Shown: positions 8,142 to 17,011, counted from the stretch's first letter. The stretch is DNA of 64,000 nucleotides from Asticcacaulis sp. AND118 (GCF_020535245.1 NZ_CP084910.1:2642501-2706500), one strand, 5' to 3'. Numbers and translations are program-made. Notes: generated by a model not told the origin, from the sequence alone.

Positions 8142-8977
8142 AAGTCATTCCCATTGGACGCATCAAATGGGAATTATTCAATACAATAATTTACAGGTTT
8201 GTCGATCGGAAAGTTTGTCAGCCGATATTTTTTAGCACTTTCAAACCTTCTTTCGTTCCCATCCATTTTGATTTTTTCATACACCGGAATAATCCCAGAC
8301 ATCACCTTTGCATCCGTGTCGGCCGCCCCCCCCCCTTTGGAGCGGCAGCCGTTAGCCCCCCCCAGCGCCCGTCAGTTGTCACCTGTATTTAAGGAGCAAT
8401 TCCCACCCGTTAAAGCTCCCACCGCGCCTATAACCGTTGATCGGGAGATTTTCGGCATTTTCGCAACTTTTAACCCCATGATCTTCGTTTTTGGCTCAAA
8501 TTGCCAACCCGAGGTACGTTTACGAGACTCCCCCTTCAATAAAATCAGTGCCTTAGGCGATAACCGTCTCTCGCATCACCGCCCTTGTCTCTCAAATTTC
8601 CGACGTGCAGACAATGACTTACCGGCTCTGAGAGACGGTCTTTTATCTTGCCTCAAATCCCCCCGTCCCTCGCCGAATCTCCTACGATCTCGGCACTTCG
8701 CGAATCCGGAGCTTCACGACATTGGCAGTAAAACTGGTGACGAAAAGGCTCGCGTCTGTCGGGATCAGGAAGGTATTTGTGCGACCCTTTTTTGGTCCTT
8801 GCGCTTGCCAGATGTCGAAACATCGCGGCGCGTGCAGGTGGTCGGGCACTGAAAATAGACAACCGGGAAGATCATTTGCATGGCTCGGTCGATGTCAGGC
8901 GAACCGCTAGAGAAAATTCAAGAAATCGTTTTTTAAAATGCGCCGTCGCCTCGCAGGCGTCACGGTAGGTGGTTGAG
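8142..8977. other. Long gene-poor region upstream of the methyltransferase-ATPase operon
   Basis: No convincing gene. A 217-codon open frame on the plus strand (8199-8852) lacks recognisable motifs and a ribosome site, and its composition does not look coding. A run of 10 C lies near 8330. At 8605-8621 is GTGCAGACAATGACTTA, followed 18 bases later by CTTTTATCTTGC (8640-8651); the same pair recurs at 13145-13193 at the 3' end of the sigma-like gene. The region may hold decayed gene remnants. Confidence 0.5.
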
Positions 8978-9286
8978 TCACCGGCGCAGGGGCAACTCCA
9001 ACTGACCTGTTGGTTTCACCAGCCCCGGACCCCGTGGTTTGCGCCCTGGTTCGGACGGAACGGCAGCGTCAGACCTTTCCGACATTGGAACATCATCAGG
9101 CTCTCCGGAGAGGAAACGCAGCAGTTCGTCGCGCATGATCAGACGGCACTTACCGATCTTGACCGACTTGAGCGAACCGTCGGCAAGGCGCTCATAAAGA
9201 AACGACCGCCCAAGTCCGCTGGCCTTCACGGCTTCATCTATCCGGTAAGCAAGTTTCTGCGTGTCGATTGTCGGTTGCGTGACCAT
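8978..9286 (-). CDS. AlpA/excisionase-type helix-turn-helix protein
   Basis: A 102-residue protein whose first 65 residues fit a MerR-like HTH of the AlpA/Xis class: YRIDEAVKASGLGRSFLYERLADGSLKSVKIGKCRLI, read in two parts as the two helices and wing, then an ELLRFL helix. The tail is proline- and charge-rich and probably disordered. Proteins of this type regulate integrase expression or act as recombination directionality factors in satellite-type islands. The ATG at 9284-9286 is preceded by AGGAGA; an upstream start at 9352 has no such support. It sits alone between the restriction operon and the gene-poor region. Function is inferred from family and location. Confidence 0.72.
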   Translation of the reverse strand: MVTQPTIDTQKLAYRIDEAVKASGLGRSFLYERLADGSLKSVKIGKCRLIMRDELLRFLSGEPDDVPMSERSDAAVPSEPGRKPRGPGLVKPTGQLELPLRR

Positions 9287-9479
9287 GCTTGTCTCCTGGC
9301 ATCCGTGCGGGTTCAAATGGACAGGCAGGTGTGTCGCTGGCAGGCATGCCAACCCTCAGCCTGAGCCTGGTGAGAGTTCGCTGCATGATGCCATTACAGA
9401 AAGCCGGGCCCTACGCACCTCCTGCCCCCCGGAGATACCGTTTTGCCGTCACATGCGCCCAGACTGAGGTCTTTTGATA

Positions 9480-10805
9480 TCAGGAGACAAGATCAACCAA
9501 CTCCGAGTGATGGTACATTTTTTTCAGGTCCGCATGTCGCACTCGGAACTGACTGCGACGCTTCAAAACAGGCTTAACCTCAGAGGCCCGCTCCAGCTTC
9601 ACCGCCGGATCGTAGTAGACGGCACCGGATGCAAAGGCTTTCAGGAACAGGATAAAGTCCGTCTGTTCGCAAAGCAGTATGCGGGAACCAAAGCTGTACT
9701 CAGGCGGAGGTGTGCGGAATAGGGTCGGCACGTAAGCGGCCTGAGCGTGTTTCCGATTCCAATGCTCCATCATGCCGGTGAACGACCAGCTCGCCGCAAC
9801 CTCGCCTGCACCATCGACCAGCCGGATGCCTCCACTGAGGTCCGTGATGATACCCTTGTTCGGGTCGAAACCGGCAATCGTCATGCGCAGGCCGGTATCA
9901 GGATGAAGCCCCTTCTGGCAGGTGTAGATGCCCCCGAAGTTCAGCCTGTCAGGCTTTCCGTTTTTATCCGCATATCCATAGCGACGCAGGAACGGTGCAA
10001 CGCCGTCATCTTTGTAGATGCCGCCGTTGGGTTCGGGCGTCATCAGAGTGACGGGGGTCTTTGCACGGTAGCTGATGAAGTCACCGACGCCGTACTGCTT
10101 CACCTCCCACCCCATGAAATCAGGCTCTGCAATCCCGTTCGGGATGATGCCCAGCTCTGCTTCAAGGGTGTACCCGCCTGCATTCGGGGCGGTGTATTGC
10201 ATTTTCTGGCCGTCTCTGGCGAGACGCTGGGAGGCAATCCACTGCTGTTCGTAAACCCGCCGGAGTTCACTAAGCAAAATAGCTTTGGGACTGACTTTCT
10301 GGTCGGGGTCTGACGGGAGTTCTAAAAACACCCCAACGGACTGCCACTCGCGCGCGTTCAGCTCGATGGCTGTCGGATTATCAGCGAACGTCGCATATCC
10401 CAGCACTTCGCCTGTTGCCGTCATCCCCATGAACAAAACCCGGCCCGGATCGCGGACAGTCATGATTGCTGAAGGTGCGGCTTTGCAGCCCTTCAGGAAG
10501 CCCGACATTCGCACTTCGGGGTAGTCCGGATAAAGGATAAGCTGAGCGTCGGGCGCGGGGTGGCGACCGTCCTCGTCAAGCCAGAAGAATTTCACCTTTG
10601 CCTTCGGCCGGTCCTGTTTGCTTCCGGCCATTTCACGGGTGTCTATGACGATTTCGCCGTGAGGAATAATGTTCAGCGCCCCGAAACCACCCCCCAGATA
10701 GACCTGATTTTTAGAATTGTCGTTCGGGGCCAGTTTCTTGGCATAAATGCGCTCCGCGCCATGGTGGCGCATCAGACTGAGCAAACCCGACAATGACGCA
10801 ACCAA
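9480..10805 (-). CDS. Type II restriction endonuclease, MvaI/BcnI family
   Basis: The C-terminal half carries a PD-(D/E)xK site of the MvaI/BcnI kind: EPDFMGWEVKQYG with D229, E234 and K236. MvaI and BcnI cut at CCWGG and CCSGG as monomers (family knowledge). About 200 N-terminal residues form a separate domain seen in long members of the family. It is the third gene of an operon after a Dcm-like methyltransferase and a Vsr repair enzyme. Translation begins at a TTG two bases after the vsr stop, with GGGGA upstream; an internal ATG 33 bases on is an alternative. Given the methyltransferase, CCWGG is the best guess for the target. Confidence 0.85.
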   Translation of the reverse strand: MVASLSGLLSLMRHHGAERIYAKKLAPNDNSKNQVYLGGGFGALNIIPHGEIVIDTREMAGSKQDRPKAKVKFFWLDEDGRHPAPDAQLILYPDYPEVRMSGFLKGCKAAPSAIMTVRDPGRVLFMGMTATGEVLGYATFADNPTAIELNAREWQSVGVFLELPSDPDQKVSPKAILLSELRRVYEQQWIASQRLARDGQKMQYTAPNAGGYTLEAELGIIPNGIAEPDFMGWEVKQYGVGDFISYRAKTPVTLMTPEPNGGIYKDDGVAPFLRRYGYADKNGKPDRLNFGGIYTCQKGLHPDTGLRMTIAGFDPNKGIITDLSGGIRLVDGAGEVAASWSFTGMMEHWNRKHAQAAYVPTLFRTPPPEYSFGSRILLCEQTDFILFLKAFASGAVYYDPAVKLERASEVKPVLKRRSQFRVRHADLKKMYHHSELVDLVS

Positions 10806-10806
10806 C

Positions 10807-11259
10807 TCAGTTTCCCCGGATAGTGAGTCTCTTTTCCTCCGACCTTAGCCACTCAGCCAGAAGCTGTACAGGCTGATTGTCCGGTAGCCTTGTGCGTCCC
10901 TTTAACGCGCACTCCCAGACAGTGGCGATACGCCAGCCCAGTGCGTCAAGCGCATTGATGTTGCGCGCATCGCTGGCGACGTTTTTACCGATCTTCTCCT
11001 GCCAGAAATCAACGCGCGTGCCCGGCCATCTGAACAGATGACAGTCATGCCGATGCCAGAAACACCCATTGATAAACACAACAGCTCCGTACCTCGGAAA
11101 CACCAGATCAGGCTTGCCAGGCAGGTCCTTTGCGTGAAGGCGGTAACGAAAGCCAAGTGAATGGAGCGCACGACGAATGTGCAATTCTGGCTTTGTGTCC
11201 TTGCCCCGGATTGCCGCCATATTGCGGCTACGTGTTGCAGTGTCGTGGACGTCAGCCAA
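10807..11259 (-). CDS. vsr: Very short patch repair endonuclease Vsr
   Basis: Vsr nicks next to T:G mismatches that arise when 5-methylcytosine deaminates, limiting the mutational cost of a C5 methyltransferase. The 150-residue protein has the family's start (ATRSRNMAAIRGKDTKPEL), the catalytic region KPDLVFPRYGAVVFINGCFW with its aspartate and the HRHDC zinc-site histidines and cysteine. It is of standard length. It abuts the methyltransferase stop and is followed at once by the restriction gene, a fully compact modification-repair-restriction operon. Confidence 0.96.
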   Translation of the reverse strand: MADVHDTATRSRNMAAIRGKDTKPELHIRRALHSLGFRYRLHAKDLPGKPDLVFPRYGAVVFINGCFWHRHDCHLFRWPGTRVDFWQEKIGKNVASDARNINALDALGWRIATVWECALKGRTRLPDNQPVQLLAEWLRSEEKRLTIRGN

Positions 11260-12492
11260 TCAGACAGCCACTTTCAATTCAGGCTCGTCAGTGATCAGCG
11301 CCTGAATGTGGGGCTGCATAATCCGTGCGACTTCCCGGAAGACCGGAACCGCTACAGAGTTGCCGAACTGCTTATAGGCTTGCGTATCCGATACCGGGAT
11401 GCGGAAGCTGTCATCATAGCCCATCAGGCGCGCGCATTCTCGCGGGGTCAGCCGACGAGGGTTATTCCCCTTCCCCCGACTGACGAGGATTTCTGAGCCG
11501 TCCTTGTAGTACCGTGCCGACAAGGTACGCGATACGTCGTCCGGTCCTACAAGCCCGAACCCAAAGCCATTGCCCGCCGCTTTGTGTTTGTCAGCGTAGT
11601 TTTGCAGGTAAGCCCAGAGCTTGTCAGTCAGGGTGTATTTCGAGGCCACCTCAGCCCGGATGCCGGTTGTATAGGGCGGCTCGGCGTCTTCCGTCGCGTT
11701 CTCAGGGTGCAGGATGGAAGAGAGCTTCACAGAGCCCTTCGGAGGCAGATTCAGGTCATCCCATGAGAACGGAACATCTTCCCGAAAACCGACAATGACA
11801 ATACGCTCGCGGTGCTGGGGCACAAAGTGCTGGGCGTCGATGACCATCGGCCACACCTTGTAATTCAGTTCACCTTCAAGTGTCTTCATGATGACGTCGA
11901 ACGTCCGGCCCTTGTCGTGACTTTTGAGGTTCTTGACGTTTTCCAGCATGAAGGCTGCAGGCCGTTTGTCAGCGATGATGCGAGCAACGTCAAAGAATAG
12001 CGTCCCCTGAGCCTCGTCCAGGAACCCGTGGCTGCGTCCCAGCGAGTTCTTTTTGGAAACACCCGCAATCGAAAACGGCTGGCACGGAAACCCTGCAAGC
12101 AGCACGTCGTGGTCGGGAATCTCAGCGGTTTCAATCTGGGTGATGTCGCCGTGGATCGGGTGATTATCGCGAAAATTAGCGGCGTAGGTCTGTTGCGCGT
12201 ACTTGTTCCATTCGGAGGTAAAAACGCAGTGGCCGCCGATTTCGTCGAAGCCACGACGTAGCCCGCCGATGCCGGCGAACAGGTCAATAAATGTGAAGCG
12301 CGGCGGCGATGCGGTCACATTGGTGGCGCCGCCGACCAGAGTTTCCAGAAACTGAATAGCCGCACGCCGGGGAGCCAGTTCACCCGTTTCCCAGCGGCGA
12401 ACCTGACGGGGACTGTAACCGAGCTTGTCGGCCAGTTCCTCCAGCGAAATGCCAGCTTTCAGACGTAATGAGTGAAAATCCTGCTTTCGCAT
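11260..12492 (-). CDS. dcm: Dcm-type DNA (cytosine-5-)-methyltransferase with N-terminal HTH
   Basis: Residues 1-50 form an XRE-like HTH ([19 protein letters not shown]), a common self-regulatory module in type II methyltransferases. The catalytic part has [23 protein letters not shown] (Cys at about 137), [21 protein letters not shown] and, near the end, [12 protein letters not shown] and [11 protein letters not shown]. These segments match E. coli Dcm closely, which points to CCWGG as target (inference). The ATG at 12490-12492 has AGGGG upstream and is preferred to a GTG at 12522. It is the first gene of the operon with vsr and the MvaI/BcnI-like endonuclease. Confidence 0.95.
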   Translation of the reverse strand: MRKQDFHSLRLKAGISLEELADKLGYSPRQVRRWETGELAPRRAAIQFLETLVGGATNVTASPPRFTFIDLFAGIGGLRRGFDEIGGHCVFTSEWNKYAQQTYAANFRDNHPIHGDITQIETAEIPDHDVLLAGFPCQPFSIAGVSKKNSLGRSHGFLDEAQGTLFFDVARIIADKRPAAFMLENVKNLKSHDKGRTFDVIMKTLEGELNYKVWPMVIDAQHFVPQHRERIVIVGFREDVPFSWDDLNLPPKGSVKLSSILHPENATEDAEPPYTTGIRAEVASKYTLTDKLWAYLQNYADKHKAAGNGFGFGLVGPDDVSRTLSARYYKDGSEILVSRGKGNNPRRLTPRECARLMGYDDSFRIPVSDTQAYKQFGNSVAVPVFREVARIMQPHIQALITDEPELKVAV

Positions 12493-12608
12493 TAAAGACG
12501 CCCCTGGGAATAATCCGGACACGCTGTCCTGATTTGCCCCCTAACTCAAGCGATGCGTCAGTGCAAATGTTTTTATTTTGTTCCCAAGGCAGGAGAGACC
12601 CCGACGGC

Positions 12609-12866
12609 TCAGGCATCCTCAGTCAACAGGCTCAGCGGATAGGGGATTTCGTCCCGCGCACGACTCGCGCCGCCGTTGGCATCAACCGCTTCGAAAATTC
12701 GCCGCTCAAGCTCGTCTCGCTGCTGGCTGGCGGCACCTTCCCAAATGGCAAGGATTTCGGCATCGCTTAGCCCGTGGGCAGCCTGGAACTCTGCAATGGC
12801 CTCAGCGGCCTTTTCTTCATCAGTGTAGTCATAAAGGCGGTTCGCTATATCCACGATGATGGCCAT
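12609..12866 (-). CDS. Small acidic protein of unknown function
   Basis: An 85-residue, strongly acidic, mainly helical protein (MAIIVDIANRLYDYTDEEK, then AAEAIAEFQAAHGLSDAEI). The ATG at 12864-12866 is preceded by AGGAGAAA, a good ribosome site; a longer frame upstream is unlikely to be translated. It lies just upstream of the restriction operon on the same strand. I do not recognise a family. It could be a regulator or inhibitor partner of the neighbouring system, but nothing in the sequence proves it. Confidence 0.6.
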   Translation of the reverse strand: MAIIVDIANRLYDYTDEEKAAEAIAEFQAAHGLSDAEILAIWEGAASQQRDELERRIFEAVDANGGASRARDEIPYPLSLLTEDA

Positions 12867-13144
12867 GGCCGTTTCTCCTCTATAGTGTTTAAACGTTATC
12901 AGAAACTCCCACAGCTGACCAGGCCTGGCAGAAGGTTCCCCGCTGTATTTCCGAAAGCGGCAAATACGACGTATCGGTCCACACCTCATAAGGCCCGCGC
13001 GGCGGCGAGGCGACTATCAAAAGTCAGGCCGAAGACGCCGCCCGGCAGGGTTTAGGGGCCATGAGGCAGAAAAAGCACTGAAAATTTCGTGACTTAACCA
13101 CAAACAGCCTCTTGTCACAACGCCTTGCCTCATGAAAAAACGAT

Positions 13145-13193
13145 GTGCAGACAATGACTTATGCCTATTCAGGAGGCATTGCTTTTATCTTGC
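13145..13193. repeat. Two-part repeat shared with 8605-8651
   Basis: GTGCAGACAATGACTTA (13145-13161) and CTTTTATCTTGC (13182-13193) recur at 8605-8621 and 8640-8651 with nearly the same spacing (20 and 18 bases between). This copy spans the last codons and stop of the sigma-like gene. The first copy has no gene attached. It may be the scar of a duplicated gene end or a protein-binding site. Confidence 0.55.
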
Positions 13194-14031
13194 ACTCCTC
13201 CTTCACCTCACACTGTTCCTCCAAGCCGGCGGCTAAGTCCCCAGTAGCTTTCGCTTGGCCTAGGGCACTCGCCTCGATAGCCCGGTTGAAGAGGAAAGCT
13301 CCTCGCGCGATATGATAATCGACACCTTTGACTGTCATGCCGAGGATACGCGCAATCTCTTTGATGGGCACGCCTTCCAGTCGCCGCATGGTGATTACCA
13401 TGCGGGTTGTCTCCGGAAGCGAGCGGATGGCAGATAATCCGACTCTCAGTTCCTCGCGAATGGATACTGCTTCAAATCCGTCGGGATCGCAGGATGCGTA
13501 TTCAAGGGTTTCGATATCTGGTAGCGCTTGCAGGGCCACCACCTTTGCCCTCCGGACCTGTTGTACAGCTGCATTGAAAACAATTCGCATCACATATGCT
13601 CTCGGCGCGGATAGAGATTTCCAAATATCGCTGGTCAGGACTTTCGTATAAGCATCGTGGACGATGTCACGAGCTGCTTCATCTTCCCGGAGTATGCGCC
13701 TCGCCATCCAAAGGTACTGCCGCTCATAGGGCGCGATATGATCAGCAAACCACCGATCGACCTCCCGGACCCAAGGCTCCCCTTGTGCGACGGTCGGCTT
13801 TGTGTCGGTTAAACCTTCGTAGAAGTAACGCTCGTTAACCCGCAAGGTCTGCGCGGCTAGCCTTAGGCGAAGGTGGCTGATCCGAGCCCGCCCAGCTTCA
13901 TAGGCAGCCAACTGCTTCGCGGATACACCAAGCGAACGAGCCAGCCGCTCGGGCGACATATTAAGCTCATTGCGCCGCTCGCTGATACGCGCGCCGACGT
14001 GTACATCACTGCTGGGAAAAGGGGTAAGCAT
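13165..14031 (-). CDS. XRE helix-turn-helix fused to an ECF-like sigma-70 factor
   Basis: Residues about 12-68 are an XRE HTH (LNMSPERLARSLGVSAKQLAAY) ending in NERYFYEGL, as in stand-alone XRE repressors. Residues about 95-160 resemble sigma region 2 (AARDIVHDAYTKVL, SAPRAYVMRIVFNAAVQQ) and 190-255 sigma region 4 (AIRSLPETTRMVITMRRLEG, then IKEIARILGMTVKGVDYH). ECF sigma factors normally lack such an N-terminal domain. The fusion could bind a specific site and recruit or act as a sigma factor, possibly switching on island genes. No anti-sigma gene is adjacent. Domain reading is good; function is inference. Confidence 0.78.
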   Translation of the reverse strand: MLTPFPSSDVHVGARISERRNELNMSPERLARSLGVSAKQLAAYEAGRARISHLRLRLAAQTLRVNERYFYEGLTDTKPTVAQGEPWVREVDRWFADHIAPYERQYLWMARRILREDEAARDIVHDAYTKVLTSDIWKSLSAPRAYVMRIVFNAAVQQVRRAKVVALQALPDIETLEYASCDPDGFEAVSIREELRVGLSAIRSLPETTRMVITMRRLEGVPIKEIARILGMTVKGVDYHIARGAFLFNRAIEASALGQAKATGDLAAGLEEQCEVKEECKIKAMPPE

Positions 14032-14209
14032 GACCTGTACTCCCCAAGGCTTCGATGGCGGTGCGTCCCCGCCTATGAAAGCCTCCTTGATCCTTGGAGA
14101 TCGGGGAGTTGGAAAACCGGCAGTGCACGGTCCCTGTGACCTTTAGCCGGGGCCTGTTGCATACGCCACAGGCTCCCCGACCACATAAGGGTCAAGGAGG
14201 TGCGTCGGA

Positions 14210-14287
14210 ATGGCCGACGTCAACCAACACTACGGGGTTTCCACGCCCCGGCACTGCACGTACAGCGCTACCGCAAACCTTACATGA
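14210..14287 (+). CDS. Candidate 25-residue small ORF with a strong ribosome binding site
   Basis: An AAGGAGG Shine-Dalgarno sequence (about 14194-14200) precedes an ATG at 14210 that opens 25 codons (start MADVNQHYGVSTPRH) to TGA. An inverted repeat CGTCGG-N4-CCGACG spans the start codon and could fold over it. No family is recognised. It lies alone in the 326-base gap between the two convergent-facing neighbours, and may be a leader peptide or small protein. Apart from this and some hairpins nothing is visible in 14032-14357. Confidence 0.3.
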   Translation: MADVNQHYGVSTPRHCTYSATANLT

Positions 14288-14357
14288 AAAGTAAGCAATT
14301 GCCACCCCCAACTCAATCTTGGATTTTGAAGGTGATAATCAACGCGGGAATTCGCTC

Positions 14358-15998
14358 CTAACCTTTTAAACCATGGTTACAATAAGGGTGACTAATCTGC
14401 CCATTCCCTGGCTCACCACTACCGCCATCTTCCCTCCTAACGAGATGATCGTAAGAGCATGAGAGTGCCGGTTCAATGTAACCACGACAGATAGGACACT
14501 TGGGAGCTGTCGGAAGATATTGGCTTATGAACATTTCAGACTTAGCTTCGTCTGAAAATTCCACGCTTTCCACTTTTGCGCGAATATCAATTATGCGACC
14601 TCTAACCTTAAATTCTTCAGCAAGACCCTCCAATGTAGGCGTTTCATTATTATGAAATGTTCCGACTAAATATTCCAACATAGATGCCACTCTTTCGGTT
14701 CGAGCATTGCTTCCAGTATATACCAACATTGAACTTATAACCGACTTATTTGCTATTAGGAAGCTTTCCAAATTCTCCCGGCAAAGAGAAAATTTCTTGA
14801 AGAAATCCTTATCATTAGAATCCAGCTTCCTCTTGAACAGATAACATGTCCCGTAAAACAACTCTGGTGTGTGCTTCCCCCGTTCGGAGTAGAAATAAAT
14901 CGCTGGATGAAGCCCTAGACTGGCCTTGTCGTGGCCGGTTATCCATCGCAGAGTAGAAATACACTTTTTAAGCGTGTTTATGGTTTCGGTTCCATCGTCA
15001 TCCACAGGTGAGTCCTTTAGCAAGAGCACCTTTTTTTGGTGATTTCCGTCCGTGATAGAAAGCAATTTTAGTAGCAAAGACAGTGCATCTAGTGGAGTGC
15101 TTGGCCCACCTAAAGGAAGCTGTAAGCTTTTAACGGGAGCCTGTAGCTCTGGTTTGAATATCAATGTATTTATTTCTTGCGATAAATTTTCGATCTTTTT
15201 CTGATTATCTGAGGAAAATTTAGACCAGTACTTGTGACCGGAGCCCGCACGGACGATGCACCGAGCCGCTATAGCATGACTTCTGGACCTGTTACGCAGT
15301 AGCTCCTCTTCCGTTTTGTTTAACGCAGTCCCCTGAGTATTTATTTTAAAAAAGGACACTTCAGCTACTTCCGCATCTCCGTCCACCCATTGCAAATCCA
15401 ATTGGCGGCTTGTCAGATTTTTAAGGCGGTTGTTTGTTATTTTATCAAATGAAACTTCAGTGCCGGAACGTCGTGCCGCTAATTTATCCTTCAAAGACTT
15501 GTAGCTTCCGACAACTCTTTCAACCCTGTCTCGAAGTTTTTTGGCTGTCTTCTTCTGCTCATCGGATATTTCCCCCTTATAAAAAGCTATGGATGAGACG
15601 CCGTCACCATAGTCATCTTCGATCCACGCTCTGAGCGCACTAAGCCTATGTGCCCCGTCTATCGCGAATACAAATCCATCACTAGACTGCCAAAGAATGA
15701 CGGAGGGAACTAACTCACCGTCCAAGAAGCTCTGTATAAATCCAACCGCCTGAGATACAGACCACTGGTTTGTCTCCCGCTGGAAATCTGGTTTTCTCAA
15801 AGAGAGCACAAAGTTTGACGAAGCCTGTAGATTTTCGAATGTGATGCTCGACGCCTTTGTTGCAGTAAGGCTGCCTTCGACTGCATTGTGGTCGTTGTTC
15901 TGCCAAAAATCAGCGCGCGAAATCATGGCGTCCAAAATAACATTAGTAGCCAAGGTCAATCCCTCAAGTCTGCGTGTAGTGGTTATGCAGTCTGCCAA
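14358..15998 (-). CDS. DUF262-type protein with C-terminal HNH nuclease domain
   Basis: The N-terminal part has a ParB/sulfiredoxin-like DUF262 signature (PDFQRETNQWSVSQAVGFI and VFAIDGAHRLSALRAW), which hydrolyses nucleotide in the GmrSD type IV restriction enzymes. The C-terminus is an HNH nuclease: C501-x2-C504, D517-H518, N532, H537 and C540-N541. About 300 helical residues lie between. The two-domain plan resembles type IV restriction systems that attack modified DNA, and other DUF262-HNH phage-defence proteins. Translation may begin at TTG 15998 or at an internal start such as ATG 15926; the upstream part is uncertain. Lower G+C than the core. Confidence 0.8.
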   Translation of the reverse strand: MADCITTTRRLEGLTLATNVILDAMISRADFWQNNDHNAVEGSLTATKASSITFENLQASSNFVLSLRKPDFQRETNQWSVSQAVGFIQSFLDGELVPSVILWQSSDGFVFAIDGAHRLSALRAWIEDDYGDGVSSIAFYKGEISDEQKKTAKKLRDRVERVVGSYKSLKDKLAARRSGTEVSFDKITNNRLKNLTSRQLDLQWVDGDAEVAEVSFFKINTQGTALNKTEEELLRNRSRSHAIAARCIVRAGSGHKYWSKFSSDNQKKIENLSQEINTLIFKPELQAPVKSLQLPLGGPSTPLDALSLLLKLLSITDGNHQKKVLLLKDSPVDDDGTETINTLKKCISTLRWITGHDKASLGLHPAIYFYSERGKHTPELFYGTCYLFKRKLDSNDKDFFKKFSLCRENLESFLIANKSVISSMLVYTGSNARTERVASMLEYLVGTFHNNETPTLEGLAEEFKVRGRIIDIRAKVESVEFSDEAKSEMFISQYLPTAPKCPICRGYIEPALSCSYDHLVRREDGGSGEPGNGQISHPYCNHGLKG

Positions 15999-16392
15999 TC
16001 CTTATTAGGCGCAGACTGTCGTCCGCACAATCTATAGGTTTGCCGAGTTGGTCAATCACCCCTAGCGCGCCTTTCTCCTGTCCGATTAATTGGTCGGAAT
16101 TGCCGGTAGCCGACCCCTACAACGCTCGGGTTTTCGACCCGCTAAATTGGACTTGAGGAGTAAAATTGTTATCCTGAGGTGCAACCATAAACTTAGCGCG
16201 GTCCCCGCCTAAAGAGCGTGCTCAATCGTTTAATTTATGACAAACCGCGGGCGATGCTATTTTTTAAAATCCATCCCGCGGGCGATGCTATTTTTTAAAA
16301 TCCATCCGTTTCACCGGAGACCGTTTCATGCTCCGGTGTACCGCTCCTTCATGATGTGCTATCTTAACCGTATATCCAGAAGAGACTTTGCC
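15999..16392. other. Intergenic region upstream of the DUF262-HNH and DUF6173 genes
   Basis: Holds the divergent promoters of the two neighbours and the 31-base tandem repeat at 16245-16306. No other gene is visible. A frame that extends the DUF6173 gene upstream to 16237 runs through the tandem repeat and is unlikely to be translated. Confidence 0.5.
16245..16306. repeat. Perfect tandem duplication, 31-base unit
   Basis: Two adjacent identical copies (16245-16275 and 16276-16306) begin CCGCGGGCGATGC and contain TTTTTTAAAA. They lie 87 bases upstream of the DUF6173 start and probably contain part of its promoter. Two copies without spacers do not make a CRISPR array. Confidence 0.85.
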
Positions 16393-16722
16393 ATGACCAA
16401 CATACCCGGGTTTACTCTACCGAGAATGCCAGAAATCCCGACTATTAAGTCCGCACCAGAGTACGCCTTCGACGCGCTCCGACTCGAGATGAAAGGTTTC
16501 CAATCGCGCTTAACGGATGAATTTGAGTTAGGCGCAGTAGCAAACGGGGCGGGACTTATAATTTATGTGTCGGGCGTCCGGCTGTCCGGTCATATGATAA
16601 TTTTTGAAGGGGAAGACGCGAATGGGCATAAAGCCATTCTCATTCAACATTTTACCCAGGTAAACGTTCAAATGATCGCAGTACCCAAACAAAAAGACGA
16701 ACCTCGCCGAATAGGATTCTAA
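16393..16722 (+). CDS. DUF6173 family protein
   Basis: A 109-residue protein with the features of the DUF6173 family: a proline-rich N-terminus (PRMPEIPT), a helix with YAFDALRLEMKGFQSRL, a beta-rich middle (LIIYVSGVRLSGHMIIFEG), then ILIQHFTQVNVQMIAV and the closing EPRRIGF. The biochemical function of the family is unknown. The ATG at 16393 is chosen because the conserved part starts there. It is the only plus-strand gene in the right half of the island and stands between the DUF262-HNH gene and the integrase. Confidence 0.72.
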   Translation: MTNIPGFTLPRMPEIPTIKSAPEYAFDALRLEMKGFQSRLTDEFELGAVANGAGLIIYVSGVRLSGHMIIFEGEDANGHKAILIQHFTQVNVQMIAVPKQKDEPRRIGF

Positions 16723-17011
16723 TTCGGAAACCGTCGAACATCTAAAACTACAGCTGTGTGAGTATTCAAACTTGGGGGGCAACTTGGAACCTTGTATACT
16801 TGAAATTCAAGTCATTTTCGGGAAAATTAAGACAACCGCGTTGTTAATAGAGATGCCTATCCACAGCGGCGAATGTTTGGGTAATGCTCCAGAACATAAG
16901 AGGACCGTAACCGAAACAACACAGTAATATTGTGGACCTTTTTGGGGGCTCCGCTGATAGCTCAGTTTCGCTTATGAATCTGAATTCAGATTGGTATTTC
17001 CTGAATTCGAG
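16723..17011. other. Intergenic region with two perfect palindromes
   Basis: ACTTGAA-A-TTCAAGT (16798-16812) and AATCTGAATTCAGATT (16977-16992, 20 bases beyond the integrase stop). The second may help end integrase transcription or be an operator. No gene is visible. Confidence 0.5.

Noticed and set aside
8199-8852. A 217-codon plus-strand frame
   Set aside because: No ribosome site, no motif, long proline/serine-rich low-complexity parts; treated as non-coding.
16245-16306. Possible CRISPR repeat
   Set aside because: Two adjoining copies with no spacer and no cas genes.
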